A DNA stretch of 64,000 nt from Thiosulfatihalobacter marinus (GTDB lineage Bacteria; Pseudomonadota; Alphaproteobacteria; Rhodobacterales; Rhodobacteraceae): NCBI RefSeq assembly GCF_016019955.1, contig NZ_JAECRZ010000004.1, positions 186,001-250,000 on the forward strand, written 5' to 3'. Each line of letters opens with the position of its first letter. Within the stretch, counting starts at the first letter, position 1. A program made the position numbers and the translations under genes. Shown piece after piece: positions 1 through 9,167 of the stretch. Under the pieces are notes generated by a model that had not been told where the DNA came from, did not search any database, and was given only the letters and a program-made list of their open reading frames with translations.

Positions 1-7
1 CATCGCC

Positions 8-664
8 ATGTGGAACAAACTTGCCGCCGCCGCTCTGCTCTTCGTCGCCGCCTGCACCGATGGCAGCGGCACCGTAACACCGTCGTTCTTCAACGAGGCG
101 GGCGCCGTGATCGACACGGGCAATTTCGGCTATGCCACCAACAACAACACCGCGATCCAGAATGGCGACAAACAGTATGTCCTGTCCCTGGCAAACCGTT
201 TTGCCGAGGAAGTCGACACAACCGTGAACTTCGCCTTCGACAGCGCCCAGCTTGATCAGGAGGCCCGCACGATCCTGCGCCAACAGGCCAGCTGGATCCA
301 GCAATTCCCCGAAGTACGCTTCAAGGTTTACGGCCATACCGACGCGGTCGGTTCCCAAGCCTACAACAAGGCGCTGGGAATGCGCCGCGCGCGCGCCGTG
401 GTTGCCTATCTTTCCAGCCAGGGCATCGGGCGCGACCGGCTCGAAGCGGTCGTGTCGCTGGGCAAGAGCCAGCCCTTGATCGTGACCCAGGGCCGCGAAC
501 GCCGCAACCGGCGCACCGTAACCGAAGTGACCGGCTTCGTGGATCGCCATCCCACCGTCATGGACGGCAAATATGCCGAGATCATCTATCGCGAATATGT
601 CACCAGCGCGGCACCGCGCACCGGTCTCAAGGGGCTGTCCGCCACCGGGACCACGGGCGAATAA
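8..664 (+). CDS. OmpA-family lipoprotein of the tad pilus locus
   Basis: This 218-residue protein has an N-terminal lipoprotein signal with a lipobox (FVAAC near residue 16) and a C-terminal OmpA/MotB peptidoglycan-binding domain at about residues 75-175, recognisable by the VNFAFDSAQL and GHTDAVGSQAYN segments. It probably sits in the outer membrane and grips peptidoglycan. It lies directly upstream of cpaE, so I infer that it anchors the Flp pilus secretin or assembly complex; comparable OmpA genes occur in other tad loci. The first ATG of the window is used. The ribosome binding site lies outside the visible sequence, so a start further upstream cannot be excluded. A strong terminator follows it. 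Confidence 0.85.
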   Translation: MWNKLAAAALLFVAACTDGSGTVTPSFFNEAGAVIDTGNFGYATNNNTAIQNGDKQYVLSLANRFAEEVDTTVNFAFDSAQLDQEARTILRQQASWIQQFPEVRFKVYGHTDAVGSQAYNKALGMRRARAVVAYLSSQGIGRDRLEAVVSLGKSQPLIVTQGRERRNRRTVTEVTGFVDRHPTVMDGKYAEIIYREYVTSAAPRTGLKGLSATGTTGE

Positions 665-689
665 CCCAACCCAACCTCGTAAACCTCCA

Positions 690-720
690 GGACCGGCCCC
701 CGTGGCCGGTCCTTCTCTTT
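690..720 (+). terminator. Intrinsic terminator after the OmpA gene
   Basis: A perfect 9-bp GC-rich stem (690-698 pairing with 704-712) has a 5-nt loop and is followed by a pyrimidine tract, TTCTCTTT. It should end transcription coming from the upstream pilus genes. cpaE onward would then need its own promoter in the roughly 225 bases that follow, in which I see no clear sigma-70 boxes. Confidence 0.75.
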
Positions 721-945
721 GTGAAACGATAGCGCACGGGCACCGCCATCGTCGCATAATTCCGCACAATTTCGGTTTTTTGGCCCCAATGTTGCCCCAC
801 TTGCCAGCGACTTTCACTGCAACGGGACCAGTGTGCCAATCCGAGTCGGCCACTCCCCAGAACCGGGACGCCCTGGGAAATCTCATGCGGCGAACGAACC
901 CGTCAGAGTAGTAGCGGTCACCCGCGTGCAAGGAACTTGAGGCTT

Positions 946-2193
946 ATGACAAGTAGCGAGCCGACCCAGACAGAGATGAGTCCGATCCTGGCATGTACGA
1001 TTTGCCGGGACGTACAGAATTTCGAACTGCTTATCGTGGACATGGAAGAAGCCCTTGGCGAGCAATGGGGCGATCTGGGTTTTGAAGACGCCATTCCCTT
1101 CATGGAACAGCCTGACGCGGCGCATCTTGAATTCCTGGCACTGGCGATTGACGACCTGGACGAGGAAAACCTGGACCAGATCGTGGAAATCATCACCGCC
1201 GCCCGCGAGCGCGGCATCCGCACCCTGTTGATTGCCGAAGAGGTGACGCCCGCGTCGCTGCACTACCTGCTGCGCCACGGCGCTGACGAATTCATCCCCT
1301 ACCCGTTGCCGCCGGGCGAATTGCAGTCGGTCATCGACAAGCTGCACGCCCCCGAACCCGCGCCAGAACCCGTCGCCCAGCAGCCCAGGGTCTCGCTCAG
1401 CTCGGCCACCGAATCCCGCGAAGGCGTGCTGATCGCCGTGCAGGGGCTGGCCGGGGGCACCGGGGCCACCACGCTGGCGGTCAATCTCGCCTGGGAACTG
1501 GCCAACATCGACAAGAAGGCGCCGCCATCCGTCTGCCTGCTGGATTTCGACCTGCAATTCGGTTCGGTCTCCACCTTTCTCGATCTGCCCCGCCTGGATG
1601 CGGCCTTCGAGGTGATCACCGATACCGACGGGCTGGACAGCGAAAGCTTTGGCCAGGCGCTGCAAACCTACGAGGACAAGCTGCACGTGCTGACCTCGCC
1701 GCCCGACATCATCCCGCTGGACCTTGTCACCCCCGAGGATGTCGAACGCATTCTCGACGTGGCGCGGCGCCATTTCGATTACGTCATCGTCGACATGCCC
1801 AAGACGCTGGTGCAATGGTCCGAGGTCGTGCTGAGCGCCGCGCATGTCTATTTCTCCACCATGGAGATCGACATGCGGTCGGCCCAGAACGCGCTGCGCC
1901 TGAAACGCGCCTTCCAGGCCGAGGATCTGCCGTTCGAAAAACTGCGCTACGTGATGAACCGCGCGCCGAAATTTACCGATCTGTCGGGCAAGAGCCGGGT
2001 CAAGCGCCTGGCCGAAAGCCTGGGAATCTCGATCGATCTGCACATGCCCGACGGTGGCCGCCAGGTGCCCGCCGCCTGCGACCACGGCCAGCCGCTGGGC
2101 CTGAACGCGCCCAAGAACCCCCTGCGCAAGGAAATCGCCAAGCTGGCGTCAAGCCTGCATGCGCTGGACCAGACCGACGACAAAGCAGCCTGA
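946..2193 (+). CDS. cpaE: CpaE/TadZ-type pilus-localising ATPase-like protein
   Basis: This 415-residue protein has an N-terminal receiver-like domain (about residues 12-135) and a C-terminal MinD/ParA-like domain (about 160-400). In known systems TadZ/CpaE places the Tad/Flp assembly machine at the cell pole. The deviant P-loop reads GLAGGTGATTLAVN (about 167-180): both lysines of the KGGxGKT signature are missing, which recurs in TadZ proteins and implies weak or no ATP hydrolysis. I choose ATG 946 over an in-frame TTG at 937 because the N-terminus MTSSEP fits the family. An AGGA lies 11 nt upstream. cpaF follows after 15 nt. Confidence 0.9.
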   Translation: MTSSEPTQTEMSPILACTICRDVQNFELLIVDMEEALGEQWGDLGFEDAIPFMEQPDAAHLEFLALAIDDLDEENLDQIVEIITAARERGIRTLLIAEEVTPASLHYLLRHGADEFIPYPLPPGELQSVIDKLHAPEPAPEPVAQQPRVSLSSATESREGVLIAVQGLAGGTGATTLAVNLAWELANIDKKAPPSVCLLDFDLQFGSVSTFLDLPRLDAAFEVITDTDGLDSESFGQALQTYEDKLHVLTSPPDIIPLDLVTPEDVERILDVARRHFDYVIVDMPKTLVQWSEVVLSAAHVYFSTMEIDMRSAQNALRLKRAFQAEDLPFEKLRYVMNRAPKFTDLSGKSRVKRLAESLGISIDLHMPDGGRQVPAACDHGQPLGLNAPKNPLRKEIAKLASSLHALDQTDDKAA

Positions 2194-2208
2194 CGGAAGG
2201 GCAAGACG

Positions 2209-3690
2209 ATGTTTTCCAGATACAAGAAGACCTCCGATCCCAAACCGGCCGCCGCCGTGGCTGACAAGGCCGCCAAGGCGCTCAATGCCCGTCCTTCCGC
2301 CAATCCGGCCGCCGCCCCTGCCACGCCGCCGCCCGCCGCCGTATCGGTGAAAACCAGTCTGCGCAAGGCCGCCCCCGCGGCTGCGGCCCAGCCCGTGGCC
2401 GGCGACAAGGAACGCCGCCGCAAGGAACGCCTGGGCGAGATCAAACTGGAACTGCACCGCGAACTGCTCGACAATCTGAACCTGGCCGCGCTTGAAAAGG
2501 CGTCGGAAAAGGAACTGCGCGCGGAAATCACCTCCATCGCCACCGAGGTGTTGCAGGAAAAGGCCATCGTGCTGAACCGCGAAGAGCGCAGCACCGTGTT
2601 CCAGGAACTGTATGACGAAGTCACCGGGCTTGGCCCGCTGGAAACCCTGCTCAAGGATGACAGCGTCAACGATATTCTGGTCAATGGCCCCAAGCAGATC
2701 TTCGTGGAACGCTCGGGCAAGCTGGAACTGACCGATGTCGTGTTCAAGGACGAACGCCACCTTCTGCGCATCATCGACAAGATCGTGTCCGCCGTGGGCC
2801 GCCGCGTCGATGAATCCAACCCCTATGTCGACGCCCGCCTCAAAGACGGCTCGCGTTTCAACGCCATGGTGCCCCCGATCGCGGTGGACGGCTCGCTGGT
2901 GTCGATCCGCAAGTTCAAGAAGGACAAGCTGGGCATCGACGATCTGGTGAGTTTTGGCGCGTTTTCCGAACAGATGGCCGCCTATCTTCAGGCCGCCGTC
3001 GCCACCCGCCTCAACGTGATCGTGTCGGGCGGGACCGGCTCGGGGAAAACCACCACGCTGAACGCGCTCTCGTCCTTCATCGACAATGACGAACGCATCC
3101 TCACGATCGAGGACACGGCCGAACTCCAGTTGCAGCAAACCCATGTGGGCCGCATGGAAAGCCGCCCGCCCAACGTCGAGGGCAAGGGCGAGGTATCCCC
3201 GCGTGACTGTCTGAAAAACGCCCTGCGGATGCGCCCGGACCGCATCATCGTGGGCGAGACCCGCGGCGAGGAAGTGATCGACATGCTTCAGGCCATGAAC
3301 ACCGGCCATGACGGGTCGATGACCACGATCCACGCCAACTCGGCGCGTGACGGCGTGTCGCGTCTGGAAAACATGATCGCCATGGCCGGGATCGAAATGC
3401 CGATCAAGGCCGTGCGCTCGCAAATCTCTTCCGCCGTGAACCTGATCGTGCAGGCCTCGCGCCTTCAGGACGGCTCGCGCCGCATGACCTCGATCACCGA
3501 GATCACCGGCATGGAAGGCGATGTCATCTCGATGCAGGAGGTGTTCCGCTATCAGCGCACCGGCCTGACACCGGAAAACAAAATCATCGGCCATTTCACC
3601 GCCACCGGCGTGCGTTCGCATTATTCCGAACGCTTCCGCATGTGGGGGTACGATCTTCCGGCCGAAATCTATGAACCAACTGCGGGGTAA
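2209..3690 (+). CDS. cpaF: CpaF/TadA secretion ATPase of the Flp pilus
   Basis: This 493-residue hexameric type II/IV secretion ATPase powers Flp pilin polymerisation at the inner membrane. An Ala/Pro-rich variable N-terminus (about 1-65) is followed by a helical domain. The Walker A motif is [10 protein letters not shown] (about residue 274), followed by the Asp-box-like segment LTIEDTAEL and the His-box-like [11 protein letters not shown]. Its length and motifs match TadA/CpaF. The gene starts 15 nt after cpaE, with AGGGCAAG upstream of the ATG. It is followed by tadB after 6 nt, so the block is one operon. Confidence 0.95.
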   Translation: MFSRYKKTSDPKPAAAVADKAAKALNARPSANPAAAPATPPPAAVSVKTSLRKAAPAAAAQPVAGDKERRRKERLGEIKLELHRELLDNLNLAALEKASEKELRAEITSIATEVLQEKAIVLNREERSTVFQELYDEVTGLGPLETLLKDDSVNDILVNGPKQIFVERSGKLELTDVVFKDERHLLRIIDKIVSAVGRRVDESNPYVDARLKDGSRFNAMVPPIAVDGSLVSIRKFKKDKLGIDDLVSFGAFSEQMAAYLQAAVATRLNVIVSGGTGSGKTTTLNALSSFIDNDERILTIEDTAELQLQQTHVGRMESRPPNVEGKGEVSPRDCLKNALRMRPDRIIVGETRGEEVIDMLQAMNTGHDGSMTTIHANSARDGVSRLENMIAMAGIEMPIKAVRSQISSAVNLIVQASRLQDGSRRMTSITEITGMEGDVISMQEVFRYQRTGLTPENKIIGHFTATGVRSHYSERFRMWGYDLPAEIYEPTAG

Positions 3691-3696
3691 GGACCA

Positions 3697-4665
3697 ATGC
3701 CGTTTTCTCCCGAACTCATCGTCTACGGACTTATCTTCGTGGGTGTCTTCGTTTTGGTCGAAGGCGTCTACCTGACGGTCTTCGGCAAATCCATCAGCCT
3801 CAACAGCCGCGTCAACCGCCGGCTCGAGATGCTCGACAAGGGCGCGCGCCGCGAAGAAGTGCTCGAACAGCTCCGCAAGGAGATGAAACAGCACGGCCAG
3901 ACCCGCAGCATCCCGCTGTATTCCCTGCTGGCCGACAAGGCCCAGAAAGCCGCCATCGCCTTCACGCCCAAACAGCTGATGATGATGATGGCCGCCGTTT
4001 CGGTCTTCTCCTTTGTCGGCCTGTCCATCGGCACCGAAACCGGAGTGATCACCACCGTCGTCATCTCGGTGATGATGGGTGTGGGCGGCGTCTATACCTG
4101 GGTGTCCATGAAGGCGGGCAAACGCATCTCGCTGATCGAGGAACAACTCCCCGACGCCATCGAACTGATGGTGCGCTCCCTGCGTGTCGGTCATCCGTTC
4201 TCCTCCGCCATTCAGATCGTGTCCAAGGAAATCGACGATCCGCTGGCCACCGAATTCGGCGTCATCGCCGACGAAAGTGCCTATGGCCGCGATCTGGGTG
4301 AGGCGCTCAAGGACATGGCCGAACGCCTGGACATGCAGGATCTGCGCTTTCTGGCCGTCGCCGTGACCATCCAGCAGCAATCGGGCGGCAACCTGGCCGA
4401 AATCCTCGCCGGTCTCTCCAAGGTGATCCGCGCCCGGTTCCGCCTGTTCCGCCGGGTCAAGGCGATCACCGCCGAGGCAAAATGGTCGGGCAAGTTCCTG
4501 TCCGCCTTCCCGGTCGTGGCGCTGATCGTCATCAACCTGCTCGACCCGAACTATTACGACGAGGTCAAGCCGCACCCGTGGTTCATCCCCGGCGCCATCG
4601 CCGTCGGCATGTTCCTGGCCGTCAACCTGTTCGTGATGCGCGTCCTGACGAACATCAAGGTCTGA
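3697..4665 (+). CDS. tadB: TadB-type inner-membrane pilus assembly protein
   Basis: This 322-residue T2SSF-domain membrane protein has hydrophobic segments near residues 5-25, 90-130 and 265-320. A cytoplasmic domain (about 145-260) contains the family-typical LPDAIELMVRSLRVGHPF and QSGGNLAEIL segments. With TadC it forms the inner-membrane platform of the Tad machine. The start is 6 nt after the cpaF stop. It is a normal, intact member of the family. Confidence 0.93.
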   Translation: MPFSPELIVYGLIFVGVFVLVEGVYLTVFGKSISLNSRVNRRLEMLDKGARREEVLEQLRKEMKQHGQTRSIPLYSLLADKAQKAAIAFTPKQLMMMMAAVSVFSFVGLSIGTETGVITTVVISVMMGVGGVYTWVSMKAGKRISLIEEQLPDAIELMVRSLRVGHPFSSAIQIVSKEIDDPLATEFGVIADESAYGRDLGEALKDMAERLDMQDLRFLAVAVTIQQQSGGNLAEILAGLSKVIRARFRLFRRVKAITAEAKWSGKFLSAFPVVALIVINLLDPNYYDEVKPHPWFIPGAIAVGMFLAVNLFVMRVLTNIKV

Positions 4666-4677
4666 GGAGATACCGAC

Positions 4678-5655
4678 ATGAACACGCTCGACGCCCTCAA
4701 CATGATGCTGACCGACATCCTCGGTCCACGCGGCCCGATGATCGGGGTCTCGCTTGTCCTGATCTTCGTGATCATGGCCGCCGTGCCGCTGATCCTCAGC
4801 CGCCGCGAAGACCCGATCGACAAGTTCAAGCGCGCCCAGAAAGAGGGCGCCGCAGGCAAGGATTCCCGCAAGGAGGCGCTGCGCCGCAAGTCGAACAACG
4901 CCAAGCTCGACAAATACAAGGCGTTTCTCGAACCCAAGAACGAGGAAGAACTGTCCTCGCTGCGCCTGACCCTGATGCAGGCCGGCTACCCGTCGCGCGA
5001 CGCGGTGCGCGCCTATCATCTGGCGCAGATGCTTCTGGGCATTCTCGGCCTGATCGGCGGTGTGCTCTATTTCGTCTATGTCAAGGGCACCGAAGGCGCG
5101 ACCACGCAGGATACGCTGATGTACACGCTGGGCCCCGGCGGGATCGGTTACATGCTGCCCAAATACTGGGTCACGCGCCGTGTCGAATCCCGCAAGGAGG
5201 AAATCACCTCCGGCTTTCCCGACAGCCTGGACATGATGCTTGTCTGCGTCGAGGCGGGCCAGTCGCTGGATCAGTCCATCGTGCGTGTCGCGGGCGAATT
5301 GCGCGCCTCCTACCCGGCGCTGGCGGACGAATTCCAGATCGTCGCCTACGAAATGAAGGCCGGCAAGGACAAGGCACAGGTGCTTTCGGACATGGGCGAA
5401 CGATGCGGTGTCCAGGACGTGTCGTCCTTTGTCACCGTTCTGATCCAGTCCGCCACCTTCGGCACATCCATCGCCGAGGCGCTGCGCGTCTATGCCGGGG
5501 AAATGCGCGACAAACGGGTGATGCGCGCCGAAGAGGCAGCAAACAAGTTGCCAACCAAGATGACCCTTGCCACTATGATGCTGACGGTTCCGCCGCTTCT
5601 CATCATCCTGGTGTCGCCGTCGATTGTCGGAATTCAGAATATCGGCGGCAACTAG
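4678..5655 (+). CDS. tadC: TadC-type inner-membrane pilus assembly protein
   Basis: This 325-residue second T2SSF-domain platform protein is a paralogue of TadB. Hydrophobic stretches lie near residues 20-40, 115-160 and 295-315. The central domain carries FPDSLDMMLVCVEAGQSLDQ and the segment GTSIAEALRVYAGEMRDKR. It is preceded by a good Shine-Dalgarno (GAGGAGA) 12 nt after the tadB stop. It is inferred to pair with TadB beneath the secretin. Confidence 0.93.
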   Translation: MNTLDALNMMLTDILGPRGPMIGVSLVLIFVIMAAVPLILSRREDPIDKFKRAQKEGAAGKDSRKEALRRKSNNAKLDKYKAFLEPKNEEELSSLRLTLMQAGYPSRDAVRAYHLAQMLLGILGLIGGVLYFVYVKGTEGATTQDTLMYTLGPGGIGYMLPKYWVTRRVESRKEEITSGFPDSLDMMLVCVEAGQSLDQSIVRVAGELRASYPALADEFQIVAYEMKAGKDKAQVLSDMGERCGVQDVSSFVTVLIQSATFGTSIAEALRVYAGEMRDKRVMRAEEAANKLPTKMTLATMMLTVPPLLIILVSPSIVGIQNIGGN

Positions 5656-5667
5656 ACACGGACGCGC

Positions 5668-6231
5668 ATGTTGGCATCTCGGGTACTCGCCCCGCTCCTT
5701 ACCGCCACGCTTCTGGCCGCCTGTTCTCCGGGCGGCCTTCGCCCGTCGGCCGACAGCCCCTATGCCCCACCGGTCGACACAACCAAAGAGGCGGTAGACG
5801 GCATTGTCGTCGGCTGGCGGTTGATGGAGGCCGGCGAATACGAACTCGCACTGGATGCTTTTGCCCGCCATGCCGTCGATCACGGCACCACCCCTGAACT
5901 CAAGGCCGCCGTGGGCACGGCCTATCTCGGGCTGGGCCGGCTGGGCCAGGCAGAGACAATTTTGCGCGACAGCCTCAGGGAAGACCCCAACAACCCGGAA
6001 ACATGGAACAATCTGGGCGTTGTCCTGATGGAGCGCGGCAATCTGCCCGAGGCCGAGCAGGTATTTCGCAAGGCCTATGCGCTGGACAATGGCGAAAGTG
6101 ACTCAATCCGCGACAATTTGCGCTTAGTACTCGCAAAATCGAAAAACCCCGGCTATGATGACGGGAAAACACAAGAATACAAATTGGTGCGGCGGGGCAG
6201 CAGCGACTACCTTATCCGGGAAACACCATGA
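5668..6231 (+). CDS. tadD: TadD-type TPR lipoprotein (pilotin-like)
   Basis: This 187-residue protein has a signal peptide ending in a lipobox (LLAACSPG near residue 18), followed by TPR repeats at about 50-155 (for example PELKAAVGTAYLGLGRLGQA and PETWNNLGVVLMERGNLPEA). TadD lipoproteins are thought to help the secretin assemble in the outer membrane. It lies 12 nt after tadC, in the same operon. The A+T-richer 3' end overlaps nothing, and a further TPR lipoprotein follows after 30 nt. Confidence 0.85.
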   Translation: MLASRVLAPLLTATLLAACSPGGLRPSADSPYAPPVDTTKEAVDGIVVGWRLMEAGEYELALDAFARHAVDHGTTPELKAAVGTAYLGLGRLGQAETILRDSLREDPNNPETWNNLGVVLMERGNLPEAEQVFRKAYALDNGESDSIRDNLRLVLAKSKNPGYDDGKTQEYKLVRRGSSDYLIRETP

Positions 6232-6261
6232 AAAGGCACGAGCAGTAAAAGGACGCAAAAA

Positions 6262-7110
6262 ATGCGCCATCCTTTCCTTGGGACAATCGGTGTGGCAGGT
6301 CTTGCCCTTCTTGGGGCATGCGCCAACACCGGCGACGAAAGCGTTGAACGCGCCATCCAGAATGTGAACGCGGTGGACGAGGCCAATCTCTCGGACATCA
6401 TGCTGACGGTGGCCGATCCGAACGAGGGCATCGCCTATTTCCAGCGCACCCTGGGAGACAATCCGGACCGGATCGATCTTCAGCGCGGTCTGGCGATTTC
6501 CTTTGTCCGCGCCAAACGGTATTCCGAGGCGGTTCCTGCCTGGTCAAGGGTGGTCCGCCACAAGGACAGCACCAATACCGACAAGGTCGATCTGGCCGAT
6601 GCCCAGATCCGCGCGGGCAAATGGAAAGAGGCCGAGAAAACGCTCGACTCCATTCCCCCCACGCACGAAACCTTCAAACGCTACCGGCTCGAGGCGATGA
6701 TCGCCGACAGCAAACAGGAATGGAACAAGGCCGACAGTTTCTACGAAGTCGCCGTGGGGCTGACGACCCGCCCCGCCGGCGTGCTCAACAACTGGGGATA
6801 TTCCAAGCTGACGCGCGGCGACTTTGGCGAGGCCGAACGCCTGTTCAGCGAAGCCATCCGCCAGGACAACACCCTGTTCACCGCCAAGAACAACATGGTC
6901 CTGGCACGCGGCGCCCAGCGCAATTACACCCTGCCCGTGATCCCCATGGTCCAGACCGAACGCGCCCAGCTTCTGCACACGCTGGCGCTGTCGGCGATCA
7001 AACAGGGCGACACCCAGACCGGCAAGGCGCTGCTGCGCGAGGCGATCGAAACCCATCCGCAATATTTCGAGGCGGCCGTGCGCTCGCTCGACGCGCTTGA
7101 AGAAACCTGA
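6262..7110 (+). CDS. TPR-repeat lipoprotein of the tad operon
   Basis: This 282-residue protein has a lipoprotein signal (GLALLGACANTG, Cys near residue 20) and several TPR-like helical repeats between about residues 50 and 270. It is a second, larger TadD-like protein, so the locus carries two TPR lipoproteins in tandem. An AGGA about 9 nt before the ATG supports the start. It is likely periplasmic or outer-membrane attached and concerned with Flp pilus assembly. Its exact partner is unknown. Confidence 0.8.
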   Translation: MRHPFLGTIGVAGLALLGACANTGDESVERAIQNVNAVDEANLSDIMLTVADPNEGIAYFQRTLGDNPDRIDLQRGLAISFVRAKRYSEAVPAWSRVVRHKDSTNTDKVDLADAQIRAGKWKEAEKTLDSIPPTHETFKRYRLEAMIADSKQEWNKADSFYEVAVGLTTRPAGVLNNWGYSKLTRGDFGEAERLFSEAIRQDNTLFTAKNNMVLARGAQRNYTLPVIPMVQTERAQLLHTLALSAIKQGDTQTGKALLREAIETHPQYFEAAVRSLDALEET

Positions 7111-7122
7111 GCGGGGCCAATC

Positions 7123-7617
7123 ATGCTGATCACCGCTTCGTCGGCGCTGTGGTTCCTGCCCTTCGTCCTGCCGATCTGCTTTTACGTGGCCTGGTCCGAC
7201 ATGCGCGCCATGCGCATTCCCAATAACGCCGTGCTGGCGCTGTTGGGCGTGTTTGTCGTTGTTGGCCTCGTCGCCCTCCCGTTTGGCGATTACGCCTGGC
7301 GGCTGGTGCATGTGGTCGTGATCCTGCTGATTGGCATGGCGCTCAATGCCAGCGGCCTGGTTGGCGCGGGCGATGCCAAGTTCTCTGCCGCCGCCGCGCC
7401 GTTCATCGCCTTCGGCGATCTGCGGCTGGTGCTGGCGATTTTCGCCGCGACGTTGCTGGCGGCCTGGGTCACGCACCGTATCGCCAAACATTCCCCGATC
7501 CGCCGCGCCGTCCCCGATTGGGAAAGCTGGGATCAGGGCTGGGATTTTCCCATGGGTCTCGCGCTGGGCGGCGCGCTGGCGATCTATCTGACGCTCGGGG
7601 CCTTCCTGGGGGCCTGA
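7123..7617 (+). CDS. cpaA: Prepilin peptidase, TadV/CpaA type
   Basis: This 164-residue polytopic membrane aspartyl protease cleaves Flp prepilins. The two family aspartates are visible in WSDMRAMRIPN (about residue 26) and in the GAGDAKF motif (about residue 84). There are five or more hydrophobic segments. It lacks the N-methyltransferase half of long type IV prepilin peptidases, as expected for TadV/CpaA. It lies 12 nt after the TPR lipoprotein gene and closes the canonical tad genes here. The pilin gene itself is not in the window. Confidence 0.88.
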   Translation: MLITASSALWFLPFVLPICFYVAWSDMRAMRIPNNAVLALLGVFVVVGLVALPFGDYAWRLVHVVVILLIGMALNASGLVGAGDAKFSAAAAPFIAFGDLRLVLAIFAATLLAAWVTHRIAKHSPIRRAVPDWESWDQGWDFPMGLALGGALAIYLTLGAFLGA

Positions 7618-7639
7618 GGCGGCCCGAATATCGCCATTT

Positions 7640-7658
7640 TTCTGGTGTTAAACCAGAA
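7640..7658. promoter_or_regulatory. Perfect inverted repeat upstream of the AAA ATPase
   Basis: TTCTGGT and ACCAGAA are arranged as a perfect 7-bp inverted repeat around a 5-nt centre, in the 85-nt gap between the prepilin peptidase and ATPase genes. It could be an operator or a weak attenuator hairpin. No T tract follows on the + strand, so I do not call it a terminator. Confidence 0.35.
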
Positions 7659-7702
7659 CAAGGAATTCCGCGCCCCAGTGGCGCCCGGTCGGAGATTCGC
7701 CA

Positions 7703-9010
7703 ATGAATATGCAGACATCCCATGTCATGGCCCCGCCGCCACCCAAGCGGCTCGAAGAAATGCGCCTGCCCGTCGTGATGATGCGCGACATCCTTCTGAA
7801 AACCATGTTCCGCAAGAATGTCGACATGGTTTCGGACCTTTCCGGAGCCATCTGCCTGCCGCGCGCCGTGACCCAGGAACTGGTCGACATGGCACGCGAC
7901 CAGCGTCTTCTGGAAGCCACCGGCACGCTGAACGCCAACAGCGGCAACGAGATGGGCTATCAGCTCACCGATCTCGGCAAGGCCCGCGCCCAGGATGCGC
8001 TGGCGCAATCGGAGTATTTCGGCCCCATGCCGGTGCCGCTGGATGTTTACCGCGAACAGGTCAAGCGCCAGTCGATCCGCAATATCCAGATCACCCGCCA
8101 ACAGCTGACCTCGGCCATGGGCCACCTGATCCTGCCGGGCTCGCTGCTGGACCATCTCGGCCCCGCCGTCAGCGCCGGTCGCTCGATCCTGATGTACGGC
8201 CCGCCGGGCAACGGCAAATCCTCGATCTCCAACGGTATCCGCGACGCCATGGGCGACAAGATCTACGTGCCCCGCGCCATCGAATATGCCGGCCAGGTGA
8301 TCACTGTCTATGACCCGATCGTGCATTCCGCCGCCGAGGATGACGAACAGGATCCCAATTCCCTGCGCCGCGTCGCCCGCTTTGACAGCCGCTACGTGAA
8401 ATGCGACCGCCCCACCGTGATCACCGGGGGCGAACTGTCGCTGGACATGCTTGATCTTGTCTACAACCCGACCGCGCGCACCTATCAGGCGCCCTTGCAG
8501 CTCAAATCCACCGGCGGCATCTTCATCGTCGACGATCTGGGCCGGCAGGCCGAACCGCCCCAGACGCTGGTCAACCGCTGGATCGTGCCGCTGGAGGAAA
8601 GCAAGGACATTCTGGCCCTGCAATCGGGCGAGAAATTCGAGGTGCCGTTCGACACGCTGGTGATCTTCTCGACCAACTTCCACCCAAACGAGATTTTCGA
8701 CCAGGCCGCGCTGCGCCGGATCTTCTTCAAGATCAAGATCGACGGACCCAGCCAGGAAAACTTCCTCAAGATCTTTGCCCTGGTGGCCAAGAAAAAGGGA
8801 ATGCCGCTGGACGAGGCATCGCTGGTGCATCTGCTCAAACGCAAATACCCCACGATCGACAATGTCTATGCCAATTATCAGCCGATCTTCCTGATCGACC
8901 AGATGATCTCGATCTGCGAATTCGAAGGCATCCCCTACCAGATGTCCCCCGACCTGATCGATCGCGCCTGGGCCAACATGTTCGTCAAGGACGAACATAT
9001 CGTCAAGTAG
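7703..9010 (+). CDS. AAA-family ATPase adjacent to the tad operon
   Basis: This 435-residue protein has an N-terminal helical region (about 1-150) and an AAA+ core. Walker A is GPPGNGKSS (about 166-174) and Walker B-like is IFIVDDLGRQ (about 273). A conserved Asn lies in LVIFSTNFHPN, and an Arg in ALRRIFFKIK could serve as sensor or finger. I recall the same kind of protein beside tad genes in other Rhodobacterales, annotated as a chaperone-like ATPase associated with Flp pilus assembly, but no function is established. GGAG lies 8 nt before the ATG. The 85-nt gap with an inverted repeat may give it separate expression. Confidence 0.75.
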   Translation: MNMQTSHVMAPPPPKRLEEMRLPVVMMRDILLKTMFRKNVDMVSDLSGAICLPRAVTQELVDMARDQRLLEATGTLNANSGNEMGYQLTDLGKARAQDALAQSEYFGPMPVPLDVYREQVKRQSIRNIQITRQQLTSAMGHLILPGSLLDHLGPAVSAGRSILMYGPPGNGKSSISNGIRDAMGDKIYVPRAIEYAGQVITVYDPIVHSAAEDDEQDPNSLRRVARFDSRYVKCDRPTVITGGELSLDMLDLVYNPTARTYQAPLQLKSTGGIFIVDDLGRQAEPPQTLVNRWIVPLEESKDILALQSGEKFEVPFDTLVIFSTNFHPNEIFDQAALRRIFFKIKIDGPSQENFLKIFALVAKKKGMPLDEASLVHLLKRKYPTIDNVYANYQPIFLIDQMISICEFEGIPYQMSPDLIDRAWANMFVKDEHIVK

Positions 9011-9090
9011 GCCCCGCACGGCGCCCGCCCCCTCCCCGCGCAGCGCCAACAAGCCTGCGCCGGTCGGATCCGGCCTGCAAGACAAGGCCC

Positions 9091-9115
9091 TTTCCCCAAC
9101 CTTACCTTGGGGAAA
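9091..9115 (+). terminator. Hairpin after the AAA ATPase gene
   Basis: A 9-bp stem (9091-9099 with 9107-9115, TTTCCCCAA/TTGGGGAAA) closes a 7-nt loop 80 nt downstream of the ATPase stop. No clear U tract follows, so termination is probable but not certain. Confidence 0.5.
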
Positions 9116-9118
9116 CCC

Positions 9119-9148
9119 TTGACCATCGCCCGCCAAATGGTGCTATCT
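9119..9148 (+). promoter_or_regulatory. Candidate promoter of the KAS III-like gene
   Basis: TTGACC (9119-9124) and CTATCT (9143-9148) are separated by 18 nt and placed about 20 nt before the start codon, just after the preceding hairpin. The match to sigma-70 boxes is moderate, and the call rests on position as much as on sequence. Confidence 0.4.
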
Positions 9149-9167
9149 GCCTGCCACCTGCTATGAA

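Noticed and set aside
2149-5883. A 1244-codon open frame on the minus strand across the tad genes
   Set aside because: It lies opposite cpaF, tadB and tadC, which have clear motifs and spacing. The His/Asp/Gly-rich translation is the mirror of G+C-rich coding sequence.
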